64,000 nucleotides of DNA, taken from the NCBI GenBank assembly GCA_026929865.2, contig CM049400.1, forward strand, positions 16,250,001 through 16,314,000. Reading direction: 5' to 3'. Of the stretch, positions 29,901-41,800 are shown piece after piece. The position numbers and the translations under genes are program-made. A model generated the notes under the pieces. It saw nothing but the letters and a program-made list of their open reading frames with translations. It did not search any database and was not told the origin of the DNA. This DNA is from Hyperoplus lanceolatus. Taxonomy: Eukaryota; Chordata; Actinopteri; Uranoscopiformes; Ammodytidae. Numbering within the stretch: the first letter of the stretch is position 1; every line of letters begins with the position of its first letter.

Positions 29901-32842
29901 GGCCTGTGCTATGTGGGCCAAAACAAGTTCAGAGTCCCATGGAAGCACAACTCCAGGAAGGACTGCAATGAAGAGGACAGTAAAATATTCAGGGTAAGCT
30001 CTACTGCCTCTATTAAAAAATGCCACAGTGTTATCTGACGTGTGATTAGATACAATGTTAATGGCTTTGTTGACATTTGTCATACACTCCCAACAACAGT
30101 AATACTGCATTTAAATCTTTTGGATTTAAGAAAGTTTTTTTTTTAACCTTTATTTATACAGGTAAATCCCATTGAGTCCGAAGACTCTTTTACAAGGGAG
30201 ACCTGTTCCCATTTACACGTTACCATTCACACACACATTCATACACCGATAGCAGGCTAACTATCGACATTCACACGAGGCAAGGTAGGTGAAGTGTCTT
30301 GCCCAAGGACACAACAACTATGACACAGGGCAGGGCGGGGATCGAACCTCCAACCCTTTGATCATCGGCTGACCCGCTCTACCAACTGAGCCACAGTCGC
30401 TGAGATGGAGATGATGTATAATAGAAATAGTATAATATTGCTCAGTAAACAGTCCTCATAGGCAGGTGAAGCTGAATCCGACACATGCATTATGTTTGAT
30501 ACCAAACTGTGTTATCTAGTAACTTCATAAGCTGCATACATTTAGTTAGTATGTACATAGAAAATCTTAGTGAAGAAGCCCATTAAAGTCCCACAACATG
30601 GAAAGTGAAACGCAAGCTAATACAGTAACGGTTTGTACATGTATAAACAGGCATGGGCGGTGGCAAGTGGCAAAATCAGCGAGTTTCCCAATGACAAGGC
30701 CAGGTGGAAAACCAACTTCCGGTGCGCTCTCAACAACCTCTCTGTGCGATTCAAGATGACAACGGATAACTCCAAGAATTCTGACGACCCTCACAAAATC
30801 TACGAGATCATCAACACAGAGTGTAAGAAGACGGTCAACCAATCCTGGCCCTGAATTCCCCTGTGGAGCCATTTACAGCTCGAATGCAAAATAATAATGT
30901 TGGCCTGTTTTCTTTATCCGCAGACAACTACGAAGGTTTGCCAAAGCAAGATTCCCGGGAGGATTCTGACATGACCTTGGACATCTACAGCTCTCCCATA
31001 GAGGCCTTCCCCCCTGGAAATGAGGTGCAATATTATAGTTCACTTGGTGCACTTGGTTTAATATTACAAAGATTCATATAACTATTATTTAAATGCTTAA
31101 ATGATATGCCTTTCTTTCTCCATACAGTTTAACCTGTCTAACAATTTCATGGCCATGGAGCTTGGCAACTATGGATCAGGTACTTTGTCTTTTGCAAAGT
31201 CAAATTCTGTAGTTCATAACATCCTCGCCACCTTTTATGATTTTAAATAGTTTGTGATGATGGCTAAATATAGTGTAATCTCATTTGTATTGTCTTCAAC
31301 AGAGGCGCAACTATGGGTAGAGGACAATGGCCAGAACAATCCAGCTCTCATTGGAAGCTATCCTGCGGCGGCCGAGAACCACCCTCAGCTAATACCAGAG
31401 CCGGCGCCTCACTACGAGGGTATGTTTAGCGAACTGTCATCAAAATGTCTTCATTGAAGTTACATTTTCCGTTGGCTTTTGTCATGCTGTATGTTATTGT
31501 GACGTGTTTTTTTGTGTTTTTTTTTTGTTTTTTTTACAGTAAATCCTCAGCCAGCCCTCAGTTCACCTCAGCAGCTGTCCATTTCTGACCTGGAGATCTC
31601 AATCCACTACAGGAAAAAGGAAATGCTAAAGACCACATTTAACGCGGCGCGACTGCAGCTTCACTACCACCACCAGGCCCCTGAGTTCAATGCCCATCAT
31701 CTCTGCTTCCCCTCCACTGATGGGCTGCTGGACCACAAACAGGTACAAGGTCGGCTGGACAATTTGTGTGACAACGCTACAGAAAACACAATATTTTTCA
31801 AAAATTGACATTCAGTAAAGAAACTTAAAAGAAACAGTTTGCGAACATTACTAGGCAGGTTCAGTCAGTCAGTCAGTTCGGTGCTGAATTCATCTCAGTG
31901 TGTATTTTTTGGTATCTGTAAGACTGAGATAATGTTGACAGTTCACCTTTACAAAACACGGGGAAAGATGGAGATTTACTGTCTCTTTAGAGAATAATCC
32001 CCAGGTTTATATACAATATATTGCTCTACATCCATACTCAGAGTGACAGTCTCCTTCTAACCAAAACCTATTATCTTTGCACCAGATTGATTTCACCAAC
32101 CGCATCCTAGAGAGCATCCAGAAAGGTCTACTCCTTGAGGTGACAGCTACTGGTATCTACGCCTCTAGGCAGGACAGGTGCCATGTGTTTGCCAGCACCA
32201 GTGACCCCAACGTGGCTCACCCAGACCCAAAAAAGCTGCCCCACAACACCACAGTGGAGCTGCTCAACTTTGATACGTATGTCACTGGTAGGTGTGGATC
32301 TCTTGGGTCATTTACTTTATCACAACTACTACTTATAGCCCTTACTACTGCTAGTACATTTCATTTGAAACCAGCATTAAGTCTGTGCAATAAGCAGTCC
32401 CACCTGTTATCTGTGTTCAGAACTGAAACAGTTTAGCGAGAACAACGGAGGCTCCCCGAAGTATGCCATCAACATGTGCTTTGGAGAGAAGTTCCCTGAT
32501 GGAAAACCTTTGGAGAAGAAGCTTATCGCAGTCAAGGTAACTCACCTTCCTATTTTCCATGAGCTTCCCCTCAGGGACGCATGCAGTACTATTCCAGGTT
32601 CAGCTCAATTTCCGCCATTTTTAATTGCTGTGTCCCTCTGCCCTCCTTAGGTGGTTCCTCTGATCTGTCGACACTTGTACGAGATGGCCCAGCTGGAGGG
32701 GGCTTCGTCTCTTCACAGCGCTAACGTCAGCTTACAGATGTCACACAACAGCCTCTATGATCTCATCCACTCTTACTTTGGTTTACCTACAGCTGAGGAT
32801 CCAGCGAGGCCTGCTGCACCTTTTCTACAGCAGGTGGCCTAA
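26971..32842 (+). CDS. irf7: Interferon regulatory factor 7
   Basis: Ten coding exons with consistent phase: 26971-26978, 29840-29993, 30651-30822, 30924-31024, 31128-31179, 31303-31419, 31540-31742, 32086-32287, 32421-32536, 32651-32842 (stop). The product is 438 residues. The tiny first exon (ATGCAAAG then GTAGGG) completes MQSPPKPQFANWL with exon 2. The DNA-binding domain (about 5-115) has Trp12, Trp37, Trp56 and Trp73; the usual second Trp is Tyr (GLCYV), as I recall for fish IRF7. The IRF-association domain is at about 215-400 (LEISIHYRKKEM to VVPLICRHLYEM). A serine-containing tail (SLQMSHNSLYDLIHSYFGL) is the likely kinase target. IRF7 is phosphorylated after TLR/RLR signalling, dimerises, enters the nucleus and induces type I interferon. 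IRF3 is the main alternative; neighbourhood with phrf1 favours IRF7. Confidence 0.95.
27041..27128. repeat. 44-bp tandem duplication in irf7 intron 1
   Basis: Two adjacent 44-base units starting TTGTTTTGCTGTGTTG, differing at two positions. Each ends with AAGTGAAACAT, which contains an IRF half-site-like GTGAAAC. The second copy also gains a CACGTG E-box. Confidence 0.85.
27560..27655 (-). repeat. tRNA-like relic (possible SINE head)
   Basis: On the minus strand there is a B-box GGTTCGACTCC (27573-27583) and, about 55 bases upstream, an A-box-like TAGTGGCGCACCG. The A box is imperfect and no cloverleaf is evident. It may be a decayed tRNA-derived SINE head or a tRNA pseudogene. Confidence 0.35.
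28230..29300. other. Interior of the irf7 intron 1 element, no coding content
   Basis: AT-rich, dense in TAGGCCTA and TAGGCTA words, with an AATAAA on the minus strand near 28259. No conserved protein frame found on either strand. Confidence 0.4.
30135..30403 (-). mobile_element. tRNA-derived SINE in irf7 intron 2
   Basis: On the minus strand the element starts near 30403 with a tRNA-like head: A box TGGCTCAGTTGG (30382-30393) and B box GGTTCGATCCC (30338-30348), the internal promoter of RNA polymerase III. A tRNA-unrelated body follows, and the 3' end reads TTTACCTGTATAAATAAAGG plus an A-run. It sits between exon 2 and exon 3 of irf7 in antisense orientation. Confidence 0.85.
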
Positions 32843-33382
32843 GGTGGGGTGTTCCAACTAGCTGTGGGACCACATGGTGCACCGCATCAGCTGACTGCTT
32901 GAATGTGTTACAGCAGCAGAAATTGGGGATTGCATTGTGCCATCACTGATACTACCGTCACTCCAACCTCCTTCTCTGCACTCTCTCCTGTTCGCTTCGT
33001 GTTCACACAAGCCTCAAAGTGTAGCAAAACAACCTTTATCACTACATGAGTAGAAACGGACTCCTCTGCTATTGGACTGTTACGTTACTTAACTCAAAGG
33101 CCAAAGGCCTTGCCTTAGAATAAACTGTTGTATGATGCACTGTAAATGTCAAATCTGTTGATGAAATGGATAGTTCTATTAATATTGTATGTATGCAGGG
33201 ACCAAATTGCATTACATGATGGTTAATACATTGGTACATGTTAGTTGTTGGATCACATATTTATGAGCTTGTAAACTGCAGATTAAGGCAACATTAAGTG
33301 TAAATTTTTCATGTGTCGTACAGACACTATCTGCACTGTTCATTCTGAATAAACCTAAATGGCATTTATTTTTTCAAATAAA
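32843..33382 (+). other. irf7 3' UTR
   Basis: Non-coding sequence after the irf7 stop, with AATAAA at 33119-33124, 33348-33353 and 33377-33382, allowing alternative polyadenylation. Confidence 0.6.
33348..33353 (+). terminator. Putative irf7 poly(A) signal
   Basis: AATAAA about 510 bases past the stop codon, with a second copy 29 bases later. Confidence 0.55.
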
Positions 33383-33773
33383 CTGTTTAACCTTGATTGA
33401 GGTCTGAAATCATCACTGCTGAGCGGTAATGTATGACTCACAAATACCTGATAGAGATATAAGGCACACCTGTGCACTAATCATGATGTCAGATCAGCAT
33501 CTTGATGTGGCACACCTGTGAGGTGGGATGGATTATCTCAGCAAAGCAGAAGTGCTCACTATCACACATTTAGACAGATTTGTGAACAATGTTTGAGAGA
33601 AATGGTAATATTGTGTATCTGGAATGAATTTTAGATCTTTAAGTCCATCTCATGAAAAATGGGAGCAAAAACAAAAGTGTTGTGTTTATATTTTTGTTTA
33701 GATAGATAGAGACAACCACCTTTTTAGTCAGTGCAGAAACAAATATTGCATTCAGTTAAACATGAGCACCTGT

Positions 33774-33779
33774 TTTATT
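33774..33779 (-). terminator. Putative phrf1 poly(A) signal
   Basis: AATAAA on the minus strand (TAATAAAACAGG). It would give phrf1 a 3' UTR of about 1.95 kb and leave about 0.4 kb to the convergent irf7 signals. Confidence 0.5.
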
Positions 33780-35729
33780 AGGATTCTTCAACCCCTAGTC
33801 CTTGGCTTAATAAAGCCAAATTAAAACATGACAAAAATATTTTACAAGGCAGCTCCAACCATCCAGGTAATCAGTCTTTACAGTAGGCAGACAAAGCAGT
33901 ATAGACAACAAAAAAGTGAACAAGAAGAATTAGTTTCTAATGTCTGTAAATAAGGCAATGTAGGGTGTTGTAATGTAAGGATATCACCAAGAGTAAGGCC
34001 AATGACACAATGATGAAATCTCATGGTTTACACTGAAAGGATGCTGTTAATGTTCCCAACTTAAAAAGTGCTACGAGGAACTTTTAAATATTTCTGAAAC
34101 AGTCTAATTTTTCCTCTGATGATCATAAATGACATGTAACAGCAAACGAAACCATCAGTGCAAAGAATGCTATTTTTGTATAGTTTTTCTTAATATCTTT
34201 GTCCACTGGTCCCTCGACCTGGAACTATAGCTGGCATAGTAAAAACACAACCGCTTTAGTCCAAAGTGGATGCATGAATTAACAAACTAAAAGTTCCTCG
34301 GAGCACCTTTAACCTACACCTACCTTGGAAATGCTGTGACTTACGGAGATGCAATTATTTTTCCTATGTTTGGACTATAACTGACATTTTATTATTTTTG
34401 ACAACATAATTAGCTTTATACTTATGAACCCAGGAAATAACAATAAAAAATAAACTTTAGTCTAAAGGTTTGTTGAAATGAGAGCACCAGGTTGGACATA
34501 GACAAAATGTTGACATAATATATTTGCAACTCAGCTAGTGAGGCATAAAGTCTGTTTTACAATCATATTAACTCAAAGATATAACTATTAGCTACAGTAC
34601 TGTGGCGTCATAGTCTTTAAAAACAGAATGCCCAAAGATAAATTAAATCTCGCTTATTCAGGTTAATGCTTAATTTTTTTTTTCTTTTTTACTTATTTGG
34701 CACAACAAAAAATAATCCCTAGTTGATTAAAAGCCATTTCTACATTTCAATCATGGGTTGAAAAAAGAATAAAAAATTTCTGATACCACCAGAAAACAAG
34801 TACGTCTAAAATGAGGATGCAGTTATTTGAGAAGAGTGACTCCATTATTCATTTGAAAACCACTTAGCTAGAATTTTGCCGTAGTACACTAGACTAGAAT
34901 CAGCTCATTAAACATGGATATTAAGAGATGTGGAAGACATAACAGAAGCTTTCATTTACAAAACATAAACCAAATAAATTCTACAAACATTTGTCATTAA
35001 CTCATAACAGGCAGCACAGACGGAATTAACATATGTAGTGTATATATCAAAGCTATTATTTACAACCAAATCTAAAATGGTTACTGATAAATGTTCTACA
35101 AAAGTTGCATAACAGTGTATTTCCTTAATGTGACAAACTTCTTAAATATGCAAACTCTGCATACTTTAATACCACGTCTTCGCCACCAAGATGAGTTTTG
35201 CCATTGATAAATACCCTCTCCCTCCCTCCCTCCCACAAAACAAAACAGCCATAGAAAAACTCAAAGCCTATGCTGCGTCTTCCCAGTGACATGCCTGTGG
35301 AGAAAGCTACCTGATTTATCACTCCATGGAGGGCTCTTTGAGATCTGCCTCTTTAAAGGCATAGCCCTCACGGTCTCCTATTAGGTTTCTGAGCTGAAAC
35401 TACACAAAAACCATCAGTTGTTGGCAGTGACGGTCCAAGCACAAGACACCAATAGAATAGGTGTTGTCCAGATGATAACCAACGAAAAAAAAAAAAAAAA
35501 AAGCTTGTCCTCAAAATTCAGTTAAGATAGAAAAGCTCAACACTAGAGGAAAAAATGTTCCATCCTGAATCTGTGAGCTTTGACTTTACCGTTCACATCA
35601 TTGGGTAATGTCTGAGAGATATGAGATCACACTCAGTAGTAGGAAAACGTATTGGAAAACCTACTGTAATATGATATATGAAAAAGTGTTTGAATTGGGA
35701 GTGGCTGTCCTTGCCTTGTTCACTACTCC
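33780..35729 (-). other. phrf1 3' UTR with a MITE inside
   Basis: AT-rich noncoding sequence between the phrf1 stop and its likely poly(A) signal. It contains a TTAA-flanked inverted-repeat element at 34065-34308 and an 18-A run near 35486-35503. A spliceable short frame near 35330-35400 is noted among the findings. Confidence 0.55.
34065..34308. mobile_element. TTAA-flanked MITE in the phrf1 3' UTR
   Basis: About 244 bp with TTAA on both sides (34061-34064, 34309-34312). The inverted ends share the core GAGGAACTTTTA (left AAGTGCTACGAGG, right read inverted AGGTGCTCCGAGG). TTAA duplication suggests a piggyBac- or Kolobok-type parent. No coding capacity. Confidence 0.75.
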
Positions 35730-38700
35730 TCAGGGGCTATCTGAGATATTCATGGACTCAGTCTGACCCTCTGAGTCCTCTCCCTTCTTGTATTTTCTAG
35801 CGTGTCTATATTTGTCCACGTATGCCTTGACCAGATTGCCCACCTTCACCGGATTGATCTCCCCACTCTTGCTGTGGCACACCTGATGGCCAGGAACACA
35901 AAATAATTATATGTATACATTCTCCGGAAAAGGGTCATTCAACTGAATACATTACGGATTGAGAAATGTCTGAGTATAGTAATGAAAAGCTATAAGGGGC
36001 TTTCAACTGTGTATAAACAAGATGTGCAACTCACCTTCTGGACGGCTTTGCGTAAAATCTCTTTGTATTCATCCTTGTCGATGTCTCTCTTCTGGTAGAA
36101 CGGTTTGATAGCCAGTTTCACCTCCTCGACAGCTCTCTCCTGCATGTGCAGCTTCTTCAAGTACTGCTGCCAGGAGGAAAAAACAAACGCAAATGTCATG
36201 ATATAGTTTTCCACAAGTATTCTCAAAGTAGGAAATGTTTGCCATAATATGTATTTCAAATTCATGTTTCACTACTTGAAATACCTGGTTAGTCCTTTCC
36301 TCTGTCTCTCCTTCTCCGCTGGTTGATAACCCCTCACCATCTGATCTAGAGGAGCTACTGATTGGACCAACAGCACTGACAGCTCCAGTGACGTCCTGTC
36401 CAAAGTATGGGGACATTATATTGATATAACCAGACGAAAGGATTACAGGAAGAAATAATAAATAAATATAGATTAAGTTATTTAGGGATGTTATATATAG
36501 TATGCAAGTCATATAGTAGTCTTAGATATAACAATAAATGCGTTTGTAATAAGCAAATACATTATTTGTGTAGACAAATCTTTTTTTTTTTTTTTTTTCA
36601 CAACATGGCTTTTACTTTCGATTACCCTGAAAATGCCTCGGTATCAGTTTTAGTTTCTACCACGTGACTATCCGGGGAAACACATTTGCTCCTTTTGGGT
36701 CAAACACTGCCACCCTCTGGCCATTTCAACACATTAAACACTTGATGTATTTCCTTGTCCTACCTGACTGGATGTCTGGACTGTTGAGGACGGTCTGCGA
36801 GCTCCTTCCTGCTTCAGCTTCAACTTATACAGGGCCAGCTCTGTGTCAGAAAGAATTCAGAAGAAAACAATGTAATCACATTTTGAAATGAGCCACAACC
36901 ATATGCAGCTTCTATTGAAATGATGTGAGCAGCTAACATAAAAATGGGCCGGATAAATTTTAAAAATCAACACTCACTGCTTGCAGATTTCTCTGGCTGA
37001 GGCCCCTCGGGCTCCTGTATGTTCCAAGTTACCCTCTTAACTTGAGTCTTGGATTTTGCTCCGCCTACAATCGGTAATATTTGCCCTTCGGTCTTCTCCT
37101 CCTCTGGTTCCTTTTCTTGTTTGACAGATGCACCAGTTCCCTCTGTGGGCTCAGGCTCAGACTTGACATAGTCCAGGTTGTCTAGCATCACGTCAACATT
37201 GAAGTCATCATCGGAGTCATCATCGGAGTCGGAGGGTTGCTGAAGCTCCTGTTTTATGTGGACAGTCGACACAACAGTGTTGGGTTGTTCGACGGAGGCC
37301 ATTGACACTGGGTGAGACTGGGAGACGTCATCCTGGATGCTTTCTGCTTTAACAGGAATGGTCTGAGTAGAACAGGAGGTTACAGGTGGCTCTTCGCATA
37401 GTTTTGGTGAACTTTGCTCATAATTCATTATTGTGATGTCACTGGGTTCAGTTTCAATATCGTCAATAGGCTCAGTCTTAATTACTACACACGTTTCAGT
37501 CTGGACGGTGACCTCTTTCGTTCCCAACTGATCTTTGCCTTTGACATCCGTCAAAGACTGTGTGTCGGCCTCTTCCTTCTTAATTGGTTCGGTGATGGGA
37601 GAATCTTCAAACATGTCAAACATGTCAAGAGATGGCCGTTTTTCTTTCTTGATTTCTTTTTCAACTTTGATCTCTTTGACCATTTCTGTTGTTGTGGCCT
37701 GGCTGTCTGTGCCAAGGTCTTTGCCTTCCCTTTTGACTTTAGAGGCAACGGTGCACGAATGAGCTTCAGCTTTAGTTTCAGCTTTCGTCCCTGAGGCAAC
37801 TTTTTGCTCTTTGACAGAGCTGCGTGTCTGACCCTTGTCTTTTTTCTTGTCCGGTAAAGGTTTTGTGTCCTTACGAGACGAAACGGAGGGCTTGGAAGTT
37901 TTCTCTGAACTCTTGGAGGAGGAGGACACTTCTCCTTTCCTTCGTTCTCTTGAACTGGATCTGCGTATCCTCTTGTCTTTGGGCCGTGACTCCATCTTGT
38001 CCCTGGGGCAGAGAGAAGCGGGTTGCGTTCGTGTGTGCGTGGGCTCTTTTTTCCTCCTTTCGAGGGATCTGGAGCGAGACCGACCGCGTTTATGGTCCTT
38101 GGATCGGGACCTGGAACGGGATTTGGACACAGATTTGGTGCGAGAGCGACCGCGTCTCTTGTCCCTCGACACCGGTCTCCTCACAGTGTCTCTCTCTCTA
38201 CCGTCGTTCCTCTCCTTGCTGCTCCGTTTCTGCTTCTTCTTCCTTGAATGTTCTCTGCTGCCGGACCTGGAGCCAGACCTGAAATTCAACAATAACAGAC
38301 AGATACCTCTTAAGAAAACTATGTGGTACTCAATTACAGGTTTCAAAGCTCAAACAGCTTGTTACTAAATACTTGATAATAGTATTATTGGGACAATAAG
38401 GGGATGTCTCGATCTCGATTGTAAGTTGGGAATCGATAGAAATGATGTCACAATCTCAACCTTCTGACTTACAGGCGGACTCGTCCATTCGTGCCATTGT
38501 GTATTAGGCTCATTATTGATACTGAAATCAAAGCTCCCCGCCAGGCTTGTTACAGAATATATAATCTAATAGAGCAGTGTTCCTCAACCCTCTCTTGCAG
38601 CACCTTTACTTTTTACAGCGCTCCTGGCTCCAACAGCTGAGTCAAATGATCAGCTTGATATCAAGCAGCTTAAGTTGTTTATAACGAGTTGATGATTTGA

Positions 38701-38825
38701 AACAGCTGTTGGAGCAAGATGGCAAGTACCCTTCTATTGCTGAATCCAAAAGTGAAGACTTCAGTGGACTCGCGGACTTTGCGGGAGCTTCCCCCGGGAA
38801 TTCCACGAGACCTCTGGGTTGTCCA

Positions 38826-38856
<31 letters not shown>

Positions 38857-41800
38857 TCATCAAGTCCACAAGGGGCCTCAAGTGGACTTTCTGCAGACTT
38901 CCACTGAGGGTGCAGACGTCACTGGACTTTAATCGATTTCATTGACCACAATGCATTGCAGTTAGGACGTGACTTTGTAGACTTTGTGAAAAAATTAAAC
39001 TGATTGTCCCCATCGGACATATGATGATGACATATGTACCTGGATCGCCTCCTGTCTTTGGATGGTGAGCGGGAGGGCCGTCTCTTTCTGTGAGTCCTAT
39101 CGGGGGAATCTGACACAGAGCTTTCTGAGGCTGTGCGTGTCTTTCTCCTCTCTCTGGACCTTGAGCGCCTGCCGCTCCGTTCTCTCTCCTTCTCCTTCTG
39201 CTTGTCTTTCTGCCGGCCTGCTTGGCCCGAGGCGTGGCGCTCTCCTCTCCTGCCCCGCTCATTGTCTGGCGTGGTGGAGCGCCGCTCCCTAGAAGGAGCC
39301 TGGGAGGTTTTCTTCTTATGGGTCCTGTCCCTCGATGGGGACTTGGAACAGGATTTGGAATCCGGTTTAGTCACCGCCTTTTGTTTCTTCTTGTCTGACG
39401 CCGAGTTGGACGCTGATGACGAATCGTTCTTAGAAGTAGCGGACACGCTGGTAGACGTTCTCGGTCCACTCTCCTCTTCCGTTGTGTCTCTCTCCATCTT
39501 TAGAAAATCCGGGTTGAGATAAAAAGGTGTCGTGTTGTGTGCCGTGTCTGAATTCAAACAGTGCGCAAACCGTTCAGCTTCATCTGCCTCGTCCGACTCG
39601 GGCTCTTTCTTAACTTTGGTGTCAAGTAATGCCGTTTGTTTTTCAGTCTTTTCTTTTTTAACCTTGACATATTCTTGTGAGCCCCTGGCCTTCTGCGATG
39701 GGGTTTCCTGAGCACTAGCTCTCGTTGGTTGCTCCTGTGAGACCTCAATCTCCTGCCTTTCTGTTTTCACGTGAATCAGGTCATGCTTGCTTTGCCTGTT
39801 TTCTAAACTGGGAGCCTTCCGTTCATGTGTTGCGTGTAGGGAGCTTGCCCCAGGGTTTGTGTTCTTGGCTTCATCGTCCGAGCTGCTTGACTCTGAGTTG
39901 GTGGGATCAAAGGGGTCGTAGATGGTAGTACTACTCTCTTGCTCCTTATCGACTGCTGTGTGTGACGCGAGGAGCATCTGTTTATCCCTGCGCAGCTGTC
40001 TCTTCTTTACTTCCTCTTCCTTTTTCCTCCAGCGCTCCTGCACGCTTTCTCCGGTAGCGGAGGACGAGCCAACACTCAGACGTCTGGACTGCCAGGAGTT
40101 CCCACTGGCATTAATGCGGAAGCTCACTGCTGCTGATGAAGAGGAGGAAGAGGAGGGGTAGCGTGGATGGCTTGCAGGGGAGCCAGTGGAGGATGAAGAT
40201 GAGGAGAATGAGTTGGAGAAGGCCGTTGTTGTTGATGTTGATGAGCCCGCCCCTCCGTCAGACTGTCTCTGACCGTCTGTCCTGCCCTTCTGCTGGTCCA
40301 CACTCTGCTGCCTTCCCTTGTCCCCGGCGAGGCTGTTCATGCCCGATTCTGGCATTTCGTAACCATTGCTACTGGTAGTAGAATCACTGCTATTGCCTCG
40401 ATTACTCCTGCTGCGATTACTGCCGATGCTGCCACTAGGACTAGTGCAATCATTTGCGACACCGCCGCTTTCCCTTTTAATTTTTGGTATCCTAGGAAGT
40501 ACTGAAACGTCTACCCACATGGGCTTTGCAGGTGCTGCTTTTTTAGGTTGGGACTGTGGGTGGGTGGGGTGGATAGAAGAGGTGGGAAAGCCATTGGTTG
40601 CCCGGTGACCAGGAGGCTGGGGAGGTCTGATTGGACGAGGTGGCTGCAGGCTGTGTGGACCTCGAGGTGCTAGGTCAGAATGGGAAGATGGTTGAATTTG
40701 GCTGGAGGGCAGGTAGGAGGAGGAGGAGGAGGAGGAGGAGGGTAAGCGAGAGGAGCTCTGGGAGAAAGGTCTGTTGGTGGAGCCGTGGGAGGATCCAGGT
40801 AGGTCACTGCTGTACGGGGGAGACATACAACTGTCTACTTGGTTGGGTGACATCATTGGGTTGATGTCGGCGTTGGCATCTCCTGAGCTGTTGCTGCAAC
40901 TAGGCGTTAATGCAGATGGCAACACTGTAACACAGAAAATGTTAACAAAATATGTTTATAAGTATATGGTCAGCAAATCACAGAAGACATGAAAGTGTTG
41001 AGGAAAATTGTCAACGTTTAAAAACAACACACACACTTACTTTGTTTTGTAGCTTTAAGGGTACCATCCCGATTGATAACGACATCGGAGCTGTCCATCA
41101 AGAGCATGTTCTGTCCTGATAGGATGCTGCCCAGCAGGTCAGGGACAGGAGCCGCCTCCATAACACCCCCTGACTGTGGGACATCCATACCCCTCCTGGA
41201 ATAGCAAATAAATCCTTCAATTAGATCAACCACATTTCTTACGTATTCACCCAGCTAGTAGATACCATCTTGGGCACTTCGACTGAGTCAGGTAAGGCAA
41301 CTCATGATTATGAGATATTGCATATATCAGCAGTTATGATGTCAGACATGATGCACATTAGTTGTGTGACCAAAAAAAGACATTTAAGAAAAACCAAGAA
41401 ATAGTTTAATTCCAAGCGGACTCCCATAACAATGACTTGGTTCCATCTATCAAGCTGTGTTGCAAATGATCTCAATTTGCAATTGTTTTTACATCCAATA
41501 AACCAATCTTCGGGGTCATTAGAGTTGGAAGCAACAACATTACATTCTTACACCATGCTGCAGTAAATGCTTGGACATGTTAGGGATCGATAGGGAGAAT
41601 CAAAAGCAGGTTATAGTCAGTTCCGTATCAGAACCTGTTCTATATAACCCAGCCTAAGACATTATGGCAAGAGGAGGCTGTTACCTGGAAAGGCTTGCGG
41701 TGACCGGCCGAGCTACAGGCTGGTGAGAGCGAAGAGCAGAGCGTGAGATCCCGCGTCTCTTGGCCTCCAACAGTGATGTAACACGGTCCTGCTGCTGCTC

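Noticed and set aside
29796..30038. Taking the in-frame ATG at 29796 as the irf7 start
   Set aside because: It lies upstream of a strong acceptor in intron 1. The ATG at 26971 with its 8-base exon restores the family N-terminus MQSPPKPQFANWL and keeps phase.
30338..30403. A genuine tRNA gene
   Set aside because: The A and B boxes are followed by a tRNA-unrelated body and a LINE-like tail, which is SINE architecture.
36069..36512. Minus-strand frame of 147 codons reading through phrf1 introns
   Set aside because: It runs through two spliced exons in different phases; the exon model 36285-36395 and 36035-36166 explains the sequence.
37414..38368. Plus-strand frames across the phrf1 RS-rich exons (also 39062-40864)
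   Set aside because: Antisense shadows of long, stop-poor minus-strand exons.
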